From: Planctomycetota bacterium
Lineage (GTDB): Bacteria > Planctomycetota > UBA1135 > GCA-002686595
Direction: 5' to 3'
DNA: 64,000 nucleotides
Assembly (NCBI GenBank): GCA_014238415.1
Contig: JABABA010000007.1
Location: 85,205-149,204 of the forward strand
The position numbers and the translations under genes are program-made. Below, piece by piece: positions 18,301-28,250 of the stretch (position 1 is its first letter; every line of letters starts with the position of its first letter). Below the pieces are notes generated by a model, which was not told the DNA's origin, did no database searches, and worked only from the letters and a program-made list of their open reading frames with translations.

Positions 18301-18416
18301 CCAAGGGAAGCCACCAACAACAACACCAGCATCTTGAAAGCGTTGTCGTTGAACGCCCCCAGAAACTGGGACACCGTCAAGGCCCCAAAAGACCGGTGCT
18401 TCAGAAGCCGCAGCAT
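15336..18416 (-). CDS. aas: Fused MFS lysophospholipid transporter / acyltransferase / acyl-activating protein, C-terminally short
   Basis: A 1026-residue three-part protein like LplT-Aas fusions. Residues 1-400 are a 12-segment MFS domain (SFGALTVSQFLGAFNDNAFKML is the LplT-type start). Residues 420-620 are a PlsC-type acyltransferase with NHVSFVD (H-x4-D) and FSEGAITRSG. Residues 640-1026 are an acyl-adenylate synthetase large domain with the P-loop-like FFSSGATGQRKV, GFGATELCPVVSV and TGDRGHLDKDG. In E. coli these activities re-acylate 2-acyl-lysophosphatidylethanolamine at the inner membrane. The protein stops at ETAAEGRI, exactly where the roughly 100-residue C-terminal subdomain carrying the catalytic lysine should begin; that subdomain is absent. 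Ten bases later the convergent oxidoreductase gene ends. The synthetase half is therefore probably impaired unless the subdomain is supplied elsewhere. Confidence 0.82.
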   Translation of the reverse strand: MLRLLKHRSFGALTVSQFLGAFNDNAFKMLVLLLVASLGGANPLDWVASSWAAQTFGQAAPAFLFALPFVCLGPLTGALADRLSKVVIIRAANLLEIGVMLAGTLGLVLRSYDGLLVAVLLMGAQSALFGPAKYGVIKELVGGRELSRANALIQASTMIAILLGNVVGGYLAERMGGNMLSWAGAWYVSFAALGWLFSLGIERTPAVDPGRVIRPNPIAEFRNHWRATEGQRDLVLALVASAFFYMVAALFVTIVISYGTWLGLPEARIGLLNAATIVGIIAGAWVAGRVSGERTEGGLVPLGLIGMAAGTLLIHWDPQSVNLLRFSLFCMGFGAGLFSIPIRCLIQGLPAPEQRGSIQGLAETMDFIGILLAAPLYLLLEKGLDLTPPEMFLVGSGLMALAAIMSLVVAGQFLARFVLMFLTRSFYRLRVMHAERVPDHGGAVIVSNHVSFVDAMLVYGACPRPVRFLMYRDYFNMPLVGWFVRRMGAIPVSSQDTEEQKVEALARAADMVRRGHLVCLFSEGAITRSGSLLTFSTGFARIAEQTNGAPIIPMSLDRVWGSLFSFSKNRFFEHPLSFGRPVDASFGDPLPTDSSPSVVRAAVQELIAEQRLARGGWRGSLGFRFLVAASRNKRNVLLSTPGRDFTGAELLEAVLERRAALQHCLRRGARVGLLLPRSAELVLLQLALTLSGRVVAVLDPRMGAGELEDLIQRAGLDLVLHGGESSHPAPNTMSVKRLLDLVTPSDRSNARRLGRLPAFWTTRSLVRDQDASDLALIFFSSGATGQRKVVEASHACVLSNVQSMLQVLVVGNRDRVVSALPPWSPLGQTCGLWASLLGGAVHCLDTDGSPTDPKKATILLGTPSDYRSWLEELEPAQGAKLLPGLRSAIAGGRNVPQELFDQFLQRTGLPLLAGFGATELCPVVSVNLPEYPDLSPRHSGLRPGSVGRPLPGVAVRITDSGGEAMLEPDQEGWIEVKGPNVMSAGFDAQGKALLQAHEGWCRTGDRGHLDKDGFLWLDETAAEGRI

Positions 18417-18484
18417 GGCTGAGGATTATCCACTCACCAGCGGCCCGATTCCAGCCGGGGGAGTCGCCTTGCTGCAAATAGATA

Positions 18485-18537
18485 ACCCCAATTACAAGAT
18501 CAGGCACAACGGATGAACCCGATTCTGTAATTGGGGT
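18485..18537. terminator. Perfect 12-bp inverted repeat with 29-base loop
   Basis: The arm ACCCCAATTACA at 18485-18496 is exactly complementary to TGTAATTGGGGT at 18526-18537. The pair lies between the stop of the secreted cohesin-like gene (18578) and the start of the fused acyltransferase gene (18416), both on the minus strand. Read on the minus strand it is followed by TATCTATTTGC, a weak T-rich stretch. It could be a terminator of the upstream gene or an operator or leader structure of the downstream gene. The large loop and the AT-containing arm are unusual for a simple terminator. Confidence 0.5.
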
Positions 18538-18577
18538 AAGAGCCTTTCAGCTCCAGTCTTCAAGAACTCTGCTTCAA

Positions 18578-19528
18578 TCAGTGGAAATAGAGAGTGATCC
18601 CGTTGGTGAAGTTAGAGGTGGCACCAGGATTGACGTCCCGGAACCAGGTCGTGAAGTGCCAGGTGTCACCGGGCTGAATCGCGGCCATGGGAGTCACCGG
18701 CAGAGAGGTGGTGTCCACCGGGATCGAAATCGCCCCGGAACCACCAGAGAATTGCACCTGAGTCCGGAAACGACCGATGCTGCCGCCCAGACAGAGGTTG
18801 CCCTGACTGCCACCGGGGCCCACCACCAAACCGGCGGTCTGGCTGACCAGGAAGTAGCCGAACTGATTTGTGGGCAAGTGATCAGCCGTCAATGTCAGGG
18901 GATAGCCACCCGCAAAATAGACACCAGATGCGGTGATCTCTCCGGGGAAGCCGCTTGAATTGGGAACTGCCGGACCACAATAGTGCGGGTCCCCGATGGT
19001 AATGGTGCCATGGTCCAGCTGGGGGTCCATGCTTTGACCGTTCTCAACCACCACGATCGCAACCGGCGGAGACCCAATAGTGTCGACGAACTTGATGGGG
19101 TAACTGGTTCCGAGCGGGGCGTTTGCCGGGATCTGCACATCAATCATGTGCAACTGCAGATTCGTTCCCAGCTCCAGAACCTCGGCACCTTGGAAGTCCA
19201 GGACGATGCCAACGGTTACACCGACACCAGGGTAGATGTTGTGTGAAGCGAAGTCAGGGCCAGCGCCGCCGTTGAAGTGTGAGATATCAATTCCCTCATC
19301 TGCATCCAGAATAACCAGAGGGCCGCCCACGGTGACACCAAAGGACCAGCCGGCCACAGGCCCCTTGTTGTTGTCAAAGAGAATCGGGATGCTGACCACA
19401 TCACCTGGTTGAGCGATGATGTTGGGAGCCCTCAGGACATAGTCCTGTGCGTTTGAAGGACTCGCCAATGTCAGAGGAATGACAGCCAGGCAGGCACACA
19501 TGGCGCGGTTTCTGAAGTAGTTGAACAT
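18578..19528 (-). CDS. Secreted cohesin-like protein with a Cys-containing C-terminal domain
   Basis: A 316-residue exported protein. The ATG at 19528 gives a signal peptide (MCACLAVIPLTLASPSNAQ, cleavage after NAQ or ASP-S); an earlier in-frame ATG at 19582 would add 18 residues. After cleavage, QDYVLRAPNIIAQPGDVVSIPILFDN and VAGWSFGVTVGG resemble the start of cohesin-type beta-sandwich modules, which are built on 'G..v.vpv.....g..g....l.yd'. The C-terminal 140 residues begin YCGPAVPNSSGFPGEITASG and end with PGDTWHFTTWFRDVNPGATSNFTNG. I recognise this as a recurrent C-terminal domain of secreted proteins in some Planctomycetota, of unknown function. The gene sits alone between the kinase gene and the 12-bp inverted repeat. 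A surface or extracellular role is inferred. Confidence 0.7.
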   Translation of the reverse strand: MFNYFRNRAMCACLAVIPLTLASPSNAQDYVLRAPNIIAQPGDVVSIPILFDNNKGPVAGWSFGVTVGGPLVILDADEGIDISHFNGGAGPDFASHNIYPGVGVTVGIVLDFQGAEVLELGTNLQLHMIDVQIPANAPLGTSYPIKFVDTIGSPPVAIVVVENGQSMDPQLDHGTITIGDPHYCGPAVPNSSGFPGEITASGVYFAGGYPLTLTADHLPTNQFGYFLVSQTAGLVVGPGGSQGNLCLGGSIGRFRTQVQFSGGSGAISIPVDTTSLPVTPMAAIQPGDTWHFTTWFRDVNPGATSNFTNGITLYFH

Positions 19529-19620
19529 GGGACAGGTCTGCGTTGAGGTAAGGAGAGGATGGTCGTGGAACCGGCGGTTCATTTCCCCTAGACCGAAAAA
19601 GCAGGGGCCTTCTTGAACAT

Positions 19621-22600
19621 TCAGGGATTTTCTTGAAATTCAGGCTCCTGCTCTGGAGAAGAGGGGGTGGGATTGGGCCCCTGGGCACCCAGGACGGCCC
19701 TGAAGTAAGGCCCGCCTTCTGCCCCAGACACCGAACCCAGGGCCTCGCGAGCATCCTTGGCTGCCTCGGGAGAGCCCCAATGGACCTGAATGGCCAGGAC
19801 CAGTGGATCGTTCGAGGGCAGTTTGGCGCAGGCCGCAAGGGCCTCGCCCCCCCGCTCGAGACGGTGATAGCCCAGGACCAAGAGGCGTGTGCACTCCAGG
19901 TCGACCCCTTTCACGTCATGCAACCAAAGGAGCATGCCCAGAGCGAGCTGGGTCTGATCTTGTGGAAGATGCTCCTGCAGCAGATTCCAGGCGGCGGCTG
20001 CGCGCATGAGACCCAGAGCGCTCCGAAGGGAATCATCAGGGCCATCCAGTTGGGGAACTTCGTCTGGAAAAGCTCCGGCACGGATTCCAGCACGGGCTGT
20101 GATCAGGTCCAAGACCCTGGAGCGATCCCCCGCCTCACGGGCGAGTTGTACGCACTCTCTTGCCAGACGTTCGCTTGCCTCCAGTGGATGACTGGCTCCC
20201 CCGCCCATCTCGGCAAGCAGGGAGTGACAAAGCGCCAACTCACGCCAGGCGGGGCCGATCTCAGGATCTTGCTGGCTGGCAAGTGCAAACATTTCCAAAG
20301 CGCTCTCCACATGACCGCGCACCCCAATCAGATCGTGGCGCGCAACTTCCAGGTGCCCGCGTCCTGCCTTCAGGCGCCGCTCGGGATCCTGGGGTGATTG
20401 CAGGACCAGATGCTCAAGCGCTCGCACTGCGGTCTTGGCATAGCTGGCCGCCACAGGACCGGACTCTTGGGAACGGGCAAGGCCGCTGAAGCCAGTCACC
20501 AAAAACTGCTCCCAGGCTCCTGAGAGCCGTCCCTCGGGTGTGGCACCGCGCAAGCCTTCTTCAAGGGCCAACACCTCCGCGCTATCCAACGCAAGTTCTG
20601 GCGGCAGAAAGAAACCCAACCACAGCAAGAGGAAGGTCGCCTCCTGAAAATCCCTGTCCCCGGCGATTGCCGCCCGCAGGTCAGCCAAGGCACTCTCGTA
20701 GTGGGGCACGGTGGCTTCTCCCCGGCTGCCCAGGGCCGAGATCTGCAAGATGGCCAAACTCGCGCGATAGTAGTAAAGCTGTCCGTCAGGCCCCCAATGT
20801 TCCAAGGCCGCATCAAGGCGCTTCCTCAGGTCACCGAAGGCCTCCTGTGCGGACTCTCCAGCACGAGTCAAAGCCTTGGCCTGCATCAAGCGCACGCCCA
20901 TCTCCATCAACTCCAGGGTGTAGTCCCCCTGCTGAAGACTCTGGGCATCAAGCAGGTCCTCCAGGGCAGCCGCGAGGGGGTTGGGATCCTTGCCCCTGGC
21001 TTGTCTCATCTGGGCCCTGTTTGCCAGCAAGCGATAGTCATCCCCGTGCTCTTCGAGAGCCCGCTCGGTTGCCTGCCAGGCACGCTCCAGGGTGGCAGAA
21101 GCGTCCAGATCAAGTTTCGCTTCAGCGAAGTAGAGATGCAGTTCAATCATCGCCAGGCCCGGATCATGTTCGGGATCGGCGCTCAAACCACGCAGCAATT
21201 CCTTCGCCGCAAGCAGGTTCTCGCGCGCGTCCTGACCCTCATGCATCAGACTCTGGGCACGTTCGCGGTGCCAGGCGGACAGGGCTCGTCGAACCACCAC
21301 GTGCTGAGGCAGCACATCCAGCAGTTGGTTGAGGGCCGAGAAAGCACCCGCTTTGTCATCGTTCTGGCAATAGGCCAGAGCCAAGACCAGTTTGGCCTCC
21401 ATGGTCAGGTCCGCATGGGCGTCGAGACCCTCAAGCTTCTCGATTGCGGTGGAATAATCCTGACGGATGTAGGCCTCGAATCCCGCGCACATTTCAGCAA
21501 CCCAGTCCAGAGCTGATACCTGCTCCCAGATCTGGCTGGTCCGGGCTTGACCCAAAGCCTCACCCGCAGCGCTGAGGTGCCCCTCCATGGCCTCGATACT
21601 GCGTGGCCGCAGGAGCGGCACGGGGGTCCGTACCCGTTGGATGCTGATGCCTCCGGTGGTGCCGGGCCAATCTGCCAGTTCCGCATAGCGTCTCAGGTGA
21701 ATCCAGGCCTTGACCAGATGCGGAAAGGGATTGTGGGGATAAGAGGTGCGCGCCGCTGCAAGCCTGTCAGAGGCATCATCCTCGCCGCTCAACCACCCGA
21801 CCCAGCACCGATAGGCCTCGCTGACGCCACTTTGGTCCGGAAAGTCGGACAACAAAGCATCCACATCCGCCAGGAGGCTCTCGCGCTGTCCCGGCTGCGT
21901 CTGGTTGTAGCGCAGGTTCTCCGCTCGAAGCACCAGAGGCTTCAGCCCCGCTTGCAGTTGGTGATAGGCACTTTGAACCTCGCCTGCCAGTTGCAGGCGC
22001 CTGTTGCCCTCCCACATGACAGACAGTCCGCGACCAGCGAGCACAAGACCGAGCAGAGAGGCAACAAGCAGAGCGCTGACCAGAGGGCGTCGACGCGCGC
22101 GGTAGGCGAGCTTGGCCATGGCGCCGGGTCGCCCGGTGGCCACACTTTCGCCCGCCAGCGCCCGTTCGACATCCTCGGCCAGAGCATTCCCGTTTTCGTA
22201 GCGCCAGCGAGCTTCAGATTCCTTGCAACGAGCGATGACCTTGGTCAAGGCTCCCACATGCTGAGTCACGTCGGTGCCACTGGCAGCATCCCCTACCAAC
22301 TCCTCCAGGATCACCCCCAGGGCATAAACATCCGCGCGCGCATCCACCGAGTCAATCTCGCCACGCTCCTGCTCTGGGGCCATGTAGCGCGGAGTTCCCA
22401 AGAGAGCCCCGTCAGCAGTCATGCGCTCGTCATCCAGTGCCCGCGCCAGACCAAAGTCCACCAGCACAGGTTCTCCGCCCGGGCGTACCAGGATATTGGC
22501 GGGCTTCAGGTCACGGTGCAGCACACCGTTTTGGTGGGCGTACCCCACGGCTCGGGCGACCTTGGCCAATACCTTGAGCCTTTCATCCAGACTGCGGTTC

Positions 22601-23178
22601 TCGGCCCAGATGTCCAGGTTCTGACCCTCGATCAGGTCCATTGCGATGTAGTGAATGTGCCCATCCACCCCCACATCATGCACACCAACGATGTGCTCGT
22701 GCCCAAGTCGAGCGGCTGTGGATGCTTCTCGGTGGAAACGCTCGATGCGTGCCCGAGTTGTGGCTGGAGTCTCCGACAACACCTTGAGCGCCACATGCTT
22801 GAGCAGGTCCTGATGTATCGCGCGATAGACGCGGCCCCAGGAGCCTTCACCAATGGCCTCCACGAGCAAGTAGCGGCCCACGCAACGGCCACCCAAAGAC
22901 TCCAGATCTCCAAGGTGATGGAAGATGCGAAGAACCTCCCCAACATCCAGCAAGCCCTCGGCCTCGACCACCTGCCATGCCCTGCCCTGAGATTCGGCGC
23001 CCCCGCAATTGGCCAGCACACCATCAATGACCACCGAGTCCAGCAGCTCCAGTTCCTTGGCGGCGTGCAAGAAGCTCTCATCACTCACGGGAGGCGGCGT
23101 GCCCACGCCCATGCCCACTTCGTGCAAGAACAGATCGCCCAAGAACTCATGCAGGCCCGTTTCGTCCTGTGTGCTCAT
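19621..23178 (-). CDS. Transmembrane Ser/Thr protein kinase with long TPR-like C-terminal region
   Basis: A 1185-residue Hanks-type kinase. After about 100 N-terminal residues, the kinase domain (about 101-360) has all key elements: the glycine loop IGEGSWGRVY, the ATP lysine in VALKVL, the catalytic loop LHRDLKPANIL, DFGLAR, and DVYALGVILEEL. A single membrane segment follows near residue 370 (PLVSALLVASLLGLVLAGRGL). The remaining 800 residues are helical TPR-like repeats with many Ala/Leu-rich pairs, probably extracytoplasmic given one membrane pass. The ATG overlaps the stop of the ECF sigma factor gene as ATGA, so the two are co-translated. Sigma factor/kinase-TPR pairs are a hallmark of Planctomycetota, and the kinase presumably modulates its partner, although the mechanism is inference. 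Confidence 0.9.
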   Translation of the reverse strand: MSTQDETGLHEFLGDLFLHEVGMGVGTPPPVSDESFLHAAKELELLDSVVIDGVLANCGGAESQGRAWQVVEAEGLLDVGEVLRIFHHLGDLESLGGRCVGRYLLVEAIGEGSWGRVYRAIHQDLLKHVALKVLSETPATTRARIERFHREASTAARLGHEHIVGVHDVGVDGHIHYIAMDLIEGQNLDIWAENRSLDERLKVLAKVARAVGYAHQNGVLHRDLKPANILVRPGGEPVLVDFGLARALDDERMTADGALLGTPRYMAPEQERGEIDSVDARADVYALGVILEELVGDAASGTDVTQHVGALTKVIARCKESEARWRYENGNALAEDVERALAGESVATGRPGAMAKLAYRARRRPLVSALLVASLLGLVLAGRGLSVMWEGNRRLQLAGEVQSAYHQLQAGLKPLVLRAENLRYNQTQPGQRESLLADVDALLSDFPDQSGVSEAYRCWVGWLSGEDDASDRLAAARTSYPHNPFPHLVKAWIHLRRYAELADWPGTTGGISIQRVRTPVPLLRPRSIEAMEGHLSAAGEALGQARTSQIWEQVSALDWVAEMCAGFEAYIRQDYSTAIEKLEGLDAHADLTMEAKLVLALAYCQNDDKAGAFSALNQLLDVLPQHVVVRRALSAWHRERAQSLMHEGQDARENLLAAKELLRGLSADPEHDPGLAMIELHLYFAEAKLDLDASATLERAWQATERALEEHGDDYRLLANRAQMRQARGKDPNPLAAALEDLLDAQSLQQGDYTLELMEMGVRLMQAKALTRAGESAQEAFGDLRKRLDAALEHWGPDGQLYYYRASLAILQISALGSRGEATVPHYESALADLRAAIAGDRDFQEATFLLLWLGFFLPPELALDSAEVLALEEGLRGATPEGRLSGAWEQFLVTGFSGLARSQESGPVAASYAKTAVRALEHLVLQSPQDPERRLKAGRGHLEVARHDLIGVRGHVESALEMFALASQQDPEIGPAWRELALCHSLLAEMGGGASHPLEASERLARECVQLAREAGDRSRVLDLITARAGIRAGAFPDEVPQLDGPDDSLRSALGLMRAAAAWNLLQEHLPQDQTQLALGMLLWLHDVKGVDLECTRLLVLGYHRLERGGEALAACAKLPSNDPLVLAIQVHWGSPEAAKDAREALGSVSGAEGGPYFRAVLGAQGPNPTPSSPEQEPEFQENP

Positions 23179-23903
23179 GAGCCAAACACCTCCCTGATTT
23201 CATTGACCAGTTCCTCTTCCCCGGAAATCCCGTCGCGGAGGTGGTCAAGAATGCGTTTCCGAAAACGCACGCGCATATCTGCCAGCAGGTTTTTGACATC
23301 GTGAGGACCCAGACCAAACTGCCGCTGCAGCTGGGCATAGCTGGGTCGCCGCCCCGCCTGCTCGCCGCTATAGAACGCATGGAATAACTCGTACTGCAGG
23401 GGTTTGCTACGTCGTTCGCAATCACTACGTAGATCCTCCAGAACCCGGCGCACGATGGATCGCATCAGTTCCCGATCAAAGGCGCGCTCGGGAGAATCAT
23501 CCGTGCATGGGGGCTGGTCCTCAATCGCCTCCAGCTCTGCCAGGGGAATCACGCTTTCGGCTCCACCACGCACCCTGGCACTCTCCCTGCGCCGCGCATT
23601 GAGCACAAAGTTGCGCAGGGTGGCCTTGACGTAGGCTCGAAAGGAGCCGCGCTCGGGGGAAACCTCCCGCAAGGGGGCCTCGCTCAAGAGGGCCGCAAAA
23701 TACTCCTGGGTCAAATCGGCTGCCTCCCAATGGGGCGAGCTCCAATCCCTACGCAACTGCCAATAGACCGGCCGCCAGTAGACCTGAATCAAGCGCTCCA
23801 ATGCCGCTCGCCTGGCCTCGGCCTTGCTCCCCTGCGCGCCACGAATGATCGTCCAGGCCGTGGCCGGAAAATTGCGAGACATTGTGCCTGACGCCTTGTT
23901 CAT
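23175..23903 (-). CDS. ECF-type RNA polymerase sigma factor coupled to a Ser/Thr kinase
   Basis: A 242-residue sigma-70 family protein. Region 2 is visible as YWRPVYWQLRRDWSSPHWEAADLTQEYFAALL and FRAYVKATLRNFVLNARRR, the core-binding and -10 recognition helices. Region 4 is near the C-terminus (YELFHAFYSGEQAGRRPSYAQLQRQFGLGPHDVKNLLADMRVRFRKRIL), a helix-turn-helix for -35 contact. No anti-sigma factor gene is adjacent; instead its stop overlaps the start of the transmembrane kinase gene. This fits ECF groups of Planctomycetota that are controlled by a Ser/Thr kinase, a relation known for those groups and inferred here from context. Confidence 0.88.
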   Translation of the reverse strand: MNKASGTMSRNFPATAWTIIRGAQGSKAEARRAALERLIQVYWRPVYWQLRRDWSSPHWEAADLTQEYFAALLSEAPLREVSPERGSFRAYVKATLRNFVLNARRRESARVRGGAESVIPLAELEAIEDQPPCTDDSPERAFDRELMRSIVRRVLEDLRSDCERRSKPLQYELFHAFYSGEQAGRRPSYAQLQRQFGLGPHDVKNLLADMRVRFRKRILDHLRDGISGEEELVNEIREVFGS

Positions 23904-23980
23904 GGGAGCATCTCCAGAACCGCAGCCCTGGAACCATGATTCTACTCAAAGGTCGCCGGAACAAGTTCGGGCACGAGGCC

Positions 23981-25775
<1,795 letters not shown>

Positions 25776-25873
25776 TGAGTCTAACCACAAAGTGCCCCGC
25801 CAAAAAACCCCTGGAAGGGATCCGGCGAAGCTGCAGACACCCTCTTCCACAATGGGACCCAGAAGGGCATCCT

Positions 25874-27100
25874 GTGCCCGTGAGTTCAACCGCAGCCGCC
25901 GAACATCTTGTCATTGGAGCAGGCGTTGTTGGTCTGGCCTGCGCTAGGGCCCTCCAGCAAGAAGGCGCGGGGTCAGTGCTGGTCATCGAAGCCGAGGAGC
26001 GAGTCGCAGCCCACCAATCCGGCCACAATTCAGGTGTGATCCACTCGGGCCTCTACTATCGGCCCGGTTCCCTCAAAGCCAGACTGTGCACCCAGGGACG
26101 CACCGAGTTGCTCGAATTCTGCGCCCAGCATGAGGTTCCCCATCAAATCACTGGCAAGGTCGTGGTCGCCACCAATCAACGAGAATGCCAGGCCCTGGCT
26201 GAACTGGCTCGCCGAGGAAAGGCGAACGGCCTCACAGGCATCGAACATCTGGGCCCCGATGGAATCCGCGAGCACGAGCCTCATGCGCAGGGCATGGAAG
26301 GCCTGTATGTCCCCCAGACCGGCATCGCAGATTTTCGCGCCCTAGCCAAGGCCCTTGCCCGCGCAATCGAAGAGGCCGGGGGAGAGGTGCGCCTGACCGT
26401 GACGGCGGGCAAGCTGCGCCAAGAAAACAACCTCTGGCAAGTAGAGACCAACCAAGGACTCCTGCGGGCCCGCAAGCTGATCAACTGTGGCGGAGCCTGG
26501 GCGGATCGCATCGCCCGAGCCGCCGGCGCGCGCCCGCGCATTCGCATCGTCCCCTTCCGTGGCGAATACCACACCCTGGCTCCCGGAGCCCAGCATCTGG
26601 TACGCAATCTGATCTATCCCGTACCCGACCCACGGTTCCCCTTCCTTGGAGTGCACCTGACGCGCATGATTGCGGGGGGAATCGAAGCGGGCCCAAACGC
26701 AGTGCTCGCTTTCTCCCGGGCCGGCTATCGCTGGAGAGATGTCTCCGCCCGGGATCTGCTGGAGACCTTGAGCTTCCCGGGCAGTTGGAAACTCTTCGCC
26801 CGTCACCTCAAAACCGGTCTGGGGGAGGTGCAGCGCTCACTTTCGCGCGCAGCCTTCGCCAAGGCCCTCAAGCGCCTGGTGCCAGAACTTGAGGAGCAGG
26901 ACCTGATCTCCGCGGGCAGCGGCGTACGAGCACAGGCCCTGGGACGGGACGGGGTTCTGGTGGATGACTTTCAATTCGAAGAGGGCCCGAACGCCTTGCA
27001 CGTTCTTTCGGCTCCCTCCCCCGCAGCAACTGCCAGTCTAGCCATCGGCAGAGAAATCGCCAGGCGCGCGCTGGACCTAGGACACAACTCTTCTCCCTGA
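25874..27100 (+). CDS. lhgO: L-2-hydroxyglutarate oxidase (LhgO-type FAD enzyme)
   Basis: A 408-residue FAD oxidoreductase. The N-terminal motif is HLVIGAGVVGLACARALQQEG, followed by a family-typical flavin region AAHQSGHNSGVIHSGLYYRPGSLKARLCTQGR and LYVPQTGIADF. The segment RIVPFRGEYHTLAP and the C-terminal SAGSGVRAQALGRDGVLVDDF match L-2-hydroxyglutarate dehydrogenase/oxidase, which oxidises L-2-hydroxyglutarate to 2-oxoglutarate and removes a by-product of promiscuous dehydrogenases. The start is GTG at 25874 (a second GTG at 25880 is possible). The gene is divergent from thiC across the riboswitch region and ends seven bases before the convergent propeller lipoprotein gene. Confidence 0.88.
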   Translation: MPVSSTAAAEHLVIGAGVVGLACARALQQEGAGSVLVIEAEERVAAHQSGHNSGVIHSGLYYRPGSLKARLCTQGRTELLEFCAQHEVPHQITGKVVVATNQRECQALAELARRGKANGLTGIEHLGPDGIREHEPHAQGMEGLYVPQTGIADFRALAKALARAIEEAGGEVRLTVTAGKLRQENNLWQVETNQGLLRARKLINCGGAWADRIARAAGARPRIRIVPFRGEYHTLAPGAQHLVRNLIYPVPDPRFPFLGVHLTRMIAGGIEAGPNAVLAFSRAGYRWRDVSARDLLETLSFPGSWKLFARHLKTGLGEVQRSLSRAAFAKALKRLVPELEEQDLISAGSGVRAQALGRDGVLVDDFQFEEGPNALHVLSAPSPAATASLAIGREIARRALDLGHNSSP

Positions 27101-27107
27101 ATCCGCC

Positions 27108-27953
27108 CTATTGGCCGTAGCTGCTGGGCAGATGCACGCGGAAGAGGTCGTTGTCTGTGGCCAAGAATGCCATTCGTCCCTTCGAACCTCCCACAGCAAT
27201 CGCGGTCACGGGAGCTCCGAGATCCCACACCTGCCGGGTCTTGCCGGCTCGAGTGTAACGTTGAACGTGGTTACCAAGTCCCAGCAAGAGTGCGCCCTCA
27301 TGGTCAACTCCCATGGCGGCAGGAGATGATTTGAGGGCAAAGCACTGCCAGGGTGCGCCTTTGGGCTGGCCATCAGCACTCAATTCCAAAGCCCAGACCC
27401 CTGACTGCCCTGCCAGGCCCAAGAACAATTGGTGGCCGCTGACCAAGAGACAGTTGGCCGAAGCAGGAATCGGTACGGCCTCCAGGCGTCCATCTGTACT
27501 CAAGTGCAGCAACGCCCCTCCTACGTCGAGCAAGAACACTGCACCAGAGGAATGGACGGCGAGGCCCCGCGAATCTCCCAATGGAGTCCCCCGAAAAGTA
27601 GCTGCAAGCACAGCCCCAGGAGTCCCATTGCGATCAAAACGCATGATGCGGCCTTGTGCGCTGTCGGCCAGGATCAAGTTGGTACCTTCGATGCCAAGTG
27701 CGGTAAAAAAACGATCGCGCGGACCGAGCTTGACCGGCGGACGGCCTTGAACCCATTTCTCCAAGCCGGATTTCCGCGAGGCAATCCAAAGGGCCGCATC
27801 CTCTGCTGCCCAGCCGATGGCGGTCACCCCCCCCAATCGGCCCAGAAACAGGTTGGGGGCTTGGGTGCGCTCGGTCACCACCCGCTCGCCAATCATGGCG
27901 CAGCCAGACCCAAGGAAGAGGGCCGCGAGGAGGGTCTGAGGCAGGAGCTTCAT
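27108..27953 (-). CDS. Exported NHL/propeller-like lipoprotein
   Basis: A 281-residue protein with a signal peptide ending LGSGC, a near-canonical lipoprotein site; the ATG at 27953 is chosen for it. The rest shows repeated short strands of the type 'g.ng.l.vaD......i..fd..G....v', for example LGIEGTNLILADSAQGRIMRFDRNGTPG, DSRGLAVHSSGAVFLLDVGG and MGVDHEGALLLGLGNHVQRY, which suggest a six-bladed NHL or SMP-30-like propeller. No catalytic residues can be named. The gene is convergent with lhgO. The function is unknown, and an envelope binding protein is the simplest reading. Confidence 0.6.
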   Translation of the reverse strand: MKLLPQTLLAALFLGSGCAMIGERVVTERTQAPNLFLGRLGGVTAIGWAAEDAALWIASRKSGLEKWVQGRPPVKLGPRDRFFTALGIEGTNLILADSAQGRIMRFDRNGTPGAVLAATFRGTPLGDSRGLAVHSSGAVFLLDVGGALLHLSTDGRLEAVPIPASANCLLVSGHQLFLGLAGQSGVWALELSADGQPKGAPWQCFALKSSPAAMGVDHEGALLLGLGNHVQRYTRAGKTRQVWDLGAPVTAIAVGGSKGRMAFLATDNDLFRVHLPSSYGQ

Positions 27954-28250
27954 GGCAGGATTGATGCGTGCGAGCCGGTTGTCGGGGTCAGATGGGACTG
28001 GAAGGCGGGTGCCCGTGGACCAAGGATGCCCCATTCTATGTCAGGCAGCATGGGAAAGTGACGGCAAACCAAGGGATAGAGGGACCTCGGACCCTTGCAA
28101 GGGGGTTTTTCTTGAACCGTAAGGCGCGTGTATCCGGAGTGCGTCCGGGCCCCACACGGCCAGAAGACTTCCTCCCCCGCTGCTGTTCAATTCCCTAGCC
28201 TAGATGTAGGCAGTGCCCCTTCCGGGCCCGCCCATACCAGGACAACAACT
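27954..28250. other. Intergenic region between divergent genes, upstream of the HEAT selenoprotein candidate
   Basis: These 297 bases separate the divergent propeller lipoprotein gene and the HEAT-repeat gene. A weak plus-strand hairpin with a T run is present (ACCCTTGCAAGGGGGTTTTT, 28091-28110), which could act as an attenuator or be fortuitous. A ribosome-binding-like AGGA lies at 28239-28242, eight bases before the ATG at 28251. No clear promoter pair, tRNA or small gene was found. Confidence 0.4.

Noticed and set aside
21547..23304. Plus-strand open frame of 585 codons
   Set aside because: It is antisense to the kinase and sigma factor genes, whose motifs are unambiguous.
28091..28110. 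Intrinsic terminator upstream of the HEAT gene
   Set aside because: The stem is only four to five pairs and no plus-strand gene ends there; kept only as a note in the intergenic entry.
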